A stretch of 8,135 nt of DNA. Source: Chloroflexota bacterium. Its GTDB lineage: Bacteria > Chloroflexota > Anaerolineae > Anaerolineales > Anaerolineaceae. The stretch is taken from positions 1 through 8,135 of the forward strand of contig JAJYJF010000084.1 in the NCBI GenBank assembly GCA_021796375.1, given 5' to 3'. The position numbers and the translations under genes were made by a program. The notes below the pieces were generated by a model. It was not told the origin of the DNA. It worked only from the letters and a program-made list of their open reading frames with translations, and did not search any database. Positions 5,844 to 8,135 of this stretch are shown here, in pieces; positions within the stretch are counted from its first letter, which is position 1, and the number at the start of each line of letters is the position of its first letter.

Positions 5844-7796
5844 ATGATGGAATTCCTCGCCAGCCAGACGAAGCCGCACAGACTGCCTCCCCTCCTCTTG
5901 ATTGCATTCGCAAGTCTGGCAATTTTGCTGCTCGCGGGCTGCTCGCTGTCTGAGGATGTCACCCCTCCGCCGGGCTACCAGGTGCCGACGGCTCCCCCGC
6001 AGTCCGGCCCGGGGGCGATCGCCCCTGCCTCGGCGCCGGATCTTTCAACCGGCGCTGGAATATTCGCGCAAAAATGCGCGCCCTGCCACGGGTCAGATGG
6101 GACGGGGAACGGGCCTCAAGCGGCTCAGCTGCCCAACCCCCCCGCCGCCATCGGGAGCGCGGACCTGGCGCGGACGGCGAAGCCCGCCGATTGGTATGCG
6201 GTTGTCACGCAGGGCAGGCTGGACCAGTATATGCCCGGCTTCGCCCAAAGCCTGAGCGATGCCGAGCGCTGGGATGCCGTCTGGTATGCGTTTTCGCTGT
6301 CGCTCCCGACAACCGTTCAGCAGCAGGGGGCGCAGGTGTTCCAGGAGCAGTGCGCGAGCTGCCACGGGGAAGACGGGAAAGGCAGCGGGACCCAGTCGAC
6401 CCAGGGAAAGCTGAACGATCTGACCGATCCGGCATGGCAGTCCTCGCATTCGGAGAGCGATATCTACCAGACCATCTCCGCGGGCAGCAGCCAGGGAATG
6501 CCCGCTTTTTCCGGGAAGCTCTCCGCGGACGAGATCTGGGCCGCGGCGGGCTATATCCGCCTGCTGGCGGGCAGCGGTGCCACGCTGGCCTCGTCGGCCG
6601 CAACACCCCAGGCGGCAGCGACTGCCCCGGGCGTCACCGTGACCAATCCCCAGGGGACCCCGCTGGCGAATGCCACCGCCGCGGGATCTTTCACCAGCGT
6701 CACCGGCCAGATCAGCAACGGCAGCGGGGGGACTGTCCCCACGGGCCTTCCGGTGACTCTGCAGGGGTACGATACTTCGGCGCAGCTCGTCCTGACCCAG
6801 AAGACCACCGCGGATGCATCCGGAAAATATGCTTTTCCCCGAGTCGATGCGCCGGCGGGGCGCAGTTTTATGGTGTCCGTCGAGTACAAATCGGCGAGCT
6901 TCGATTCGCAGATCCTCCAGGCTCAAACCGCCGGGGAACCAATCGACCTTCCCGTGAAGATCTACGAACCGACGACGGATCCCTCCACCCTGCAGGTCGA
7001 CCGGATGCATGTGTTTTTCGATTTCAGCAGCCCGGGGGTCGTGCAGGTTGTGCAGCTATATCTCATCAGCAACTCCGGGGATAAGGCGGTGGTCTCCGCG
7101 GGCGCGGGGCAGCCGGTGGTGAAGTTTGAGCTGCCGGAAGGCGCCAGCAACCTGCAGTTCACCCAGGGGCAGATGGGCGGCCGGTTCGTTTCGCTGGCGA
7201 ACGGTTTTGGGGATACGCAGAGCATTCCACCCGGGACAGACCAGGGACAGGTGCTGTTCGCGTACAACCTCCCGTATACGAACCAGCTGCAGCTCGGCAT
7301 CCCGATCACCATGGCGATCAAGTCGGCGGTGGTGATGGTCCCCAACGTTGGCGTGCAGGTGAAGGGACAAAATTTGAAGGATAGCGGCGAGCAGGTGGTT
7401 CAGGGCACGCCCTACCACATCTATTCCACCGATAACCTTACCGCGGGCAAGGCATTTTCCATGACGCTGAGCGGCGTCCCCGGGCAGGCCGGGTCCGGCA
7501 GCCTGCTGAACACCGGAGACCCGCTGAGCCTGGGCATCGGGCTGGCCGTCTTCGTGCTGGTTCTGGGCCTGATGGCATTCTGGTTTTTCAAGCTTCAAAG
7601 GTCTCAACGCCCGGTCCGGCAGGCCGGCGGCGGCCGGAGCGAATGGGCCGCACCCGGTGAAAAAGAGGATGCCGATTCCCTGATCGATGCGATCATCGCC
7701 CTGGACGACCAGTACCAGGCAGGCAAAATCCCGGAGCGGGCATACCAGGAAAGGCGTAAAGAGCTGAAGGCTCGGCTGGCGGAGCTGGTAGGATAG
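5844..7796 (+). CDS. Diheme cytochrome c lipoprotein with beta-rich ectodomain and CcmI-like tail
   Basis: A 650-residue multidomain protein. Residues 1-33 form a lipoprotein signal with lipobox LAGC (Cys33). Two class I cytochrome c domains follow: CAPCH (78-82) with likely Met130 axial ligand (YMPGF), and CASCH (170-174) with likely Met219 (GMPAF). An Ala/Thr linker precedes a beta-sandwich resembling carboxypeptidase-regulatory domains (~283-373: VTGQISN, LPVTLQGYD, DASGKYAFPRV). A second beta-rich segment (~384-545) leads to a transmembrane helix (~560-583). The cytosolic tail ends in a helical hairpin (~612-650; LDDQYQAGKIPERAYQERR) like that of CcmI. So the protein appears anchored at both ends. 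It probably carries electrons in a respiratory chain and is a client of the surrounding Ccm genes. Both roles are inferred. The open frame extends to a TTG at 5793 inside the previous gene, but the lipobox and ribosome binding site support 5844. ccmA follows after 3 bases. Confidence 0.85.
   Translation: MMEFLASQTKPHRLPPLLLIAFASLAILLLAGCSLSEDVTPPPGYQVPTAPPQSGPGAIAPASAPDLSTGAGIFAQKCAPCHGSDGTGNGPQAAQLPNPPAAIGSADLARTAKPADWYAVVTQGRLDQYMPGFAQSLSDAERWDAVWYAFSLSLPTTVQQQGAQVFQEQCASCHGEDGKGSGTQSTQGKLNDLTDPAWQSSHSESDIYQTISAGSSQGMPAFSGKLSADEIWAAAGYIRLLAGSGATLASSAATPQAAATAPGVTVTNPQGTPLANATAAGSFTSVTGQISNGSGGTVPTGLPVTLQGYDTSAQLVLTQKTTADASGKYAFPRVDAPAGRSFMVSVEYKSASFDSQILQAQTAGEPIDLPVKIYEPTTDPSTLQVDRMHVFFDFSSPGVVQVVQLYLISNSGDKAVVSAGAGQPVVKFELPEGASNLQFTQGQMGGRFVSLANGFGDTQSIPPGTDQGQVLFAYNLPYTNQLQLGIPITMAIKSAVVMVPNVGVQVKGQNLKDSGEQVVQGTPYHIYSTDNLTAGKAFSMTLSGVPGQAGSGSLLNTGDPLSLGIGLAVFVLVLGLMAFWFFKLQRSQRPVRQAGGGRSEWAAPGEKEDADSLIDAIIALDDQYQAGKIPERAYQERRKELKARLAELVG
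7790..7793 (+). promoter_or_regulatory. Ribosome binding site of ccmA
   Basis: AGGA overlaps the last codons of the cytochrome gene, 6 bases before the ccmA ATG, consistent with translational coupling. Confidence 0.5.
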
Positions 7797-7799
7797 CCC

Positions 7800-8135
7800 A
7801 TGATCGAGGTGAGAAACCTGGTGAAGCGTTTTGGCGCCAAGACCGTCCTGAAAAGGCTGGACTTTTCGGTGGCGGAAGGGGAATTTGTCGCCATCCTGGG
7901 GCCAAACGGCGCCGGCAAGACGACCTTCCTGCGGATTTTATCCTCGCTCGCCCGGCCCACCCTGGGCGTGGTGAGCATTGCCGGTCATTCCCTGCCCGCC
8001 GAAGCGGTGGCCGTCCGGCGGCGGCTGGGCGTGGTCTCTCACCAGCCGCTGCTCTATGGCGACTTGACCGCCGAAGAGAACCTCAGATTTTATGGGAAAA
8101 TGTACGGGGTGCGGGCGCTCGAGCCGAATATTGAG
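7800..8135 (+). CDS. ccmA: CcmA, heme exporter ABC ATPase (5' part, cut by window edge)
   Basis: The first 112 residues of an ABC transporter ATPase. Walker A is GPNGAGKT (34-41) followed by TFLRILSSL. The Q-loop glutamine is Gln82, in SHQPLLYGDLT, followed by AEENLRFYGKMYG, a stretch typical of CcmA and its close relatives. The signature LSGGQ, Walker B and H-loop lie beyond the window. With CcmB and CcmC it powers loading of heme onto CcmE or its release from CcmC. ABC ATPases of this group are hard to tell apart by their N-terminal halves alone, so the name rests largely on operon context. The gene starts 3 bases after the cytochrome stop. The frame is open to the last base with no sign of disruption. 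Confidence 0.85.
   Translation, partial: MIEVRNLVKRFGAKTVLKRLDFSVAEGEFVAILGPNGAGKTTFLRILSSLARPTLGVVSIAGHSLPAEAVAVRRRLGVVSHQPLLYGDLTAEENLRFYGKMYGVRALEPNIE

Noticed and set aside
6074..7084. 336-codon + frame and the - strand frame at 6093-7010 inside the cytochrome gene
   Set aside because: Both are shadow frames with Arg-rich composition. The cytochrome frame has the CxxCH motifs, lipobox and membrane helix.
1..8135. CRISPR array, insertion sequence, tRNA or rRNA
   Set aside because: No regularly spaced repeats, transposase motifs, terminal inverted repeats or RNA-gene signatures were seen on reading.

Overview
The window is most likely chromosomal DNA from a Chloroflexota bacterium, with Anaerolineae as best guess. 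The pointers are moderately high GC, several proteins with C-terminal CxxC...CxxC zinc ribbons next to a membrane helix, and the style of the c-type cytochrome lipoprotein. The assignment is inference; there is no rRNA or other marker gene.

All genes are on the + strand and form a System I (Ccm) cytochrome c maturation cluster. In order: a secreted beta-rich, membrane-anchored protein with a cytosolic zinc ribbon (208-1116); an AT-rich 285 bp gap with a good extended -10 promoter; ccmE (1402-1929); ccmF (1978-4038); ccmH (4068-4565); a 13-codon mini-ORF (4565-4606) linking ccmH to ccmG; the ccmG/TlpA-type thioredoxin (4603-5172); a CcmI-like membrane protein with a zinc ribbon (5254-5826); a diheme cytochrome c lipoprotein with a beta-rich ectodomain and a CcmI-like cytosolic tail (5844-7796); and the 5' part of ccmA (7800 to the window edge). 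From ccmE to ccmA the gaps are short (48 and 29 bp, overlaps, 81, 17 and 3 bp), which suggests one transcription unit that probably continues into ccmB and ccmC.

How the genes fit together, from knowledge of the families: CcmA, with CcmB and CcmC outside the window, loads heme onto the periplasmic chaperone CcmE. CcmG and CcmH keep the apocytochrome CxxCH thiols reduced and presented. CcmF is the heme lyase that takes heme from CcmE. The diheme cytochrome in the operon is a natural client and may also be an electron carrier of the respiratory chain.

The points most worth a second look are these. CcmE has a Cys-x3-Tyr heme site instead of the common His-x3-Tyr, and it sits beside a ccmH gene, although CxxxY-type systems were first described as lacking CcmH. 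CcmH has four cysteines (Cx2C-x7-Cx4C) in its active region. A set of modules (beta ectodomain, membrane helix, CcmI-like helical hairpin, zinc ribbon) is shuffled between three cluster proteins of unknown function. I found no mobile element, CRISPR array, tRNA or rRNA.
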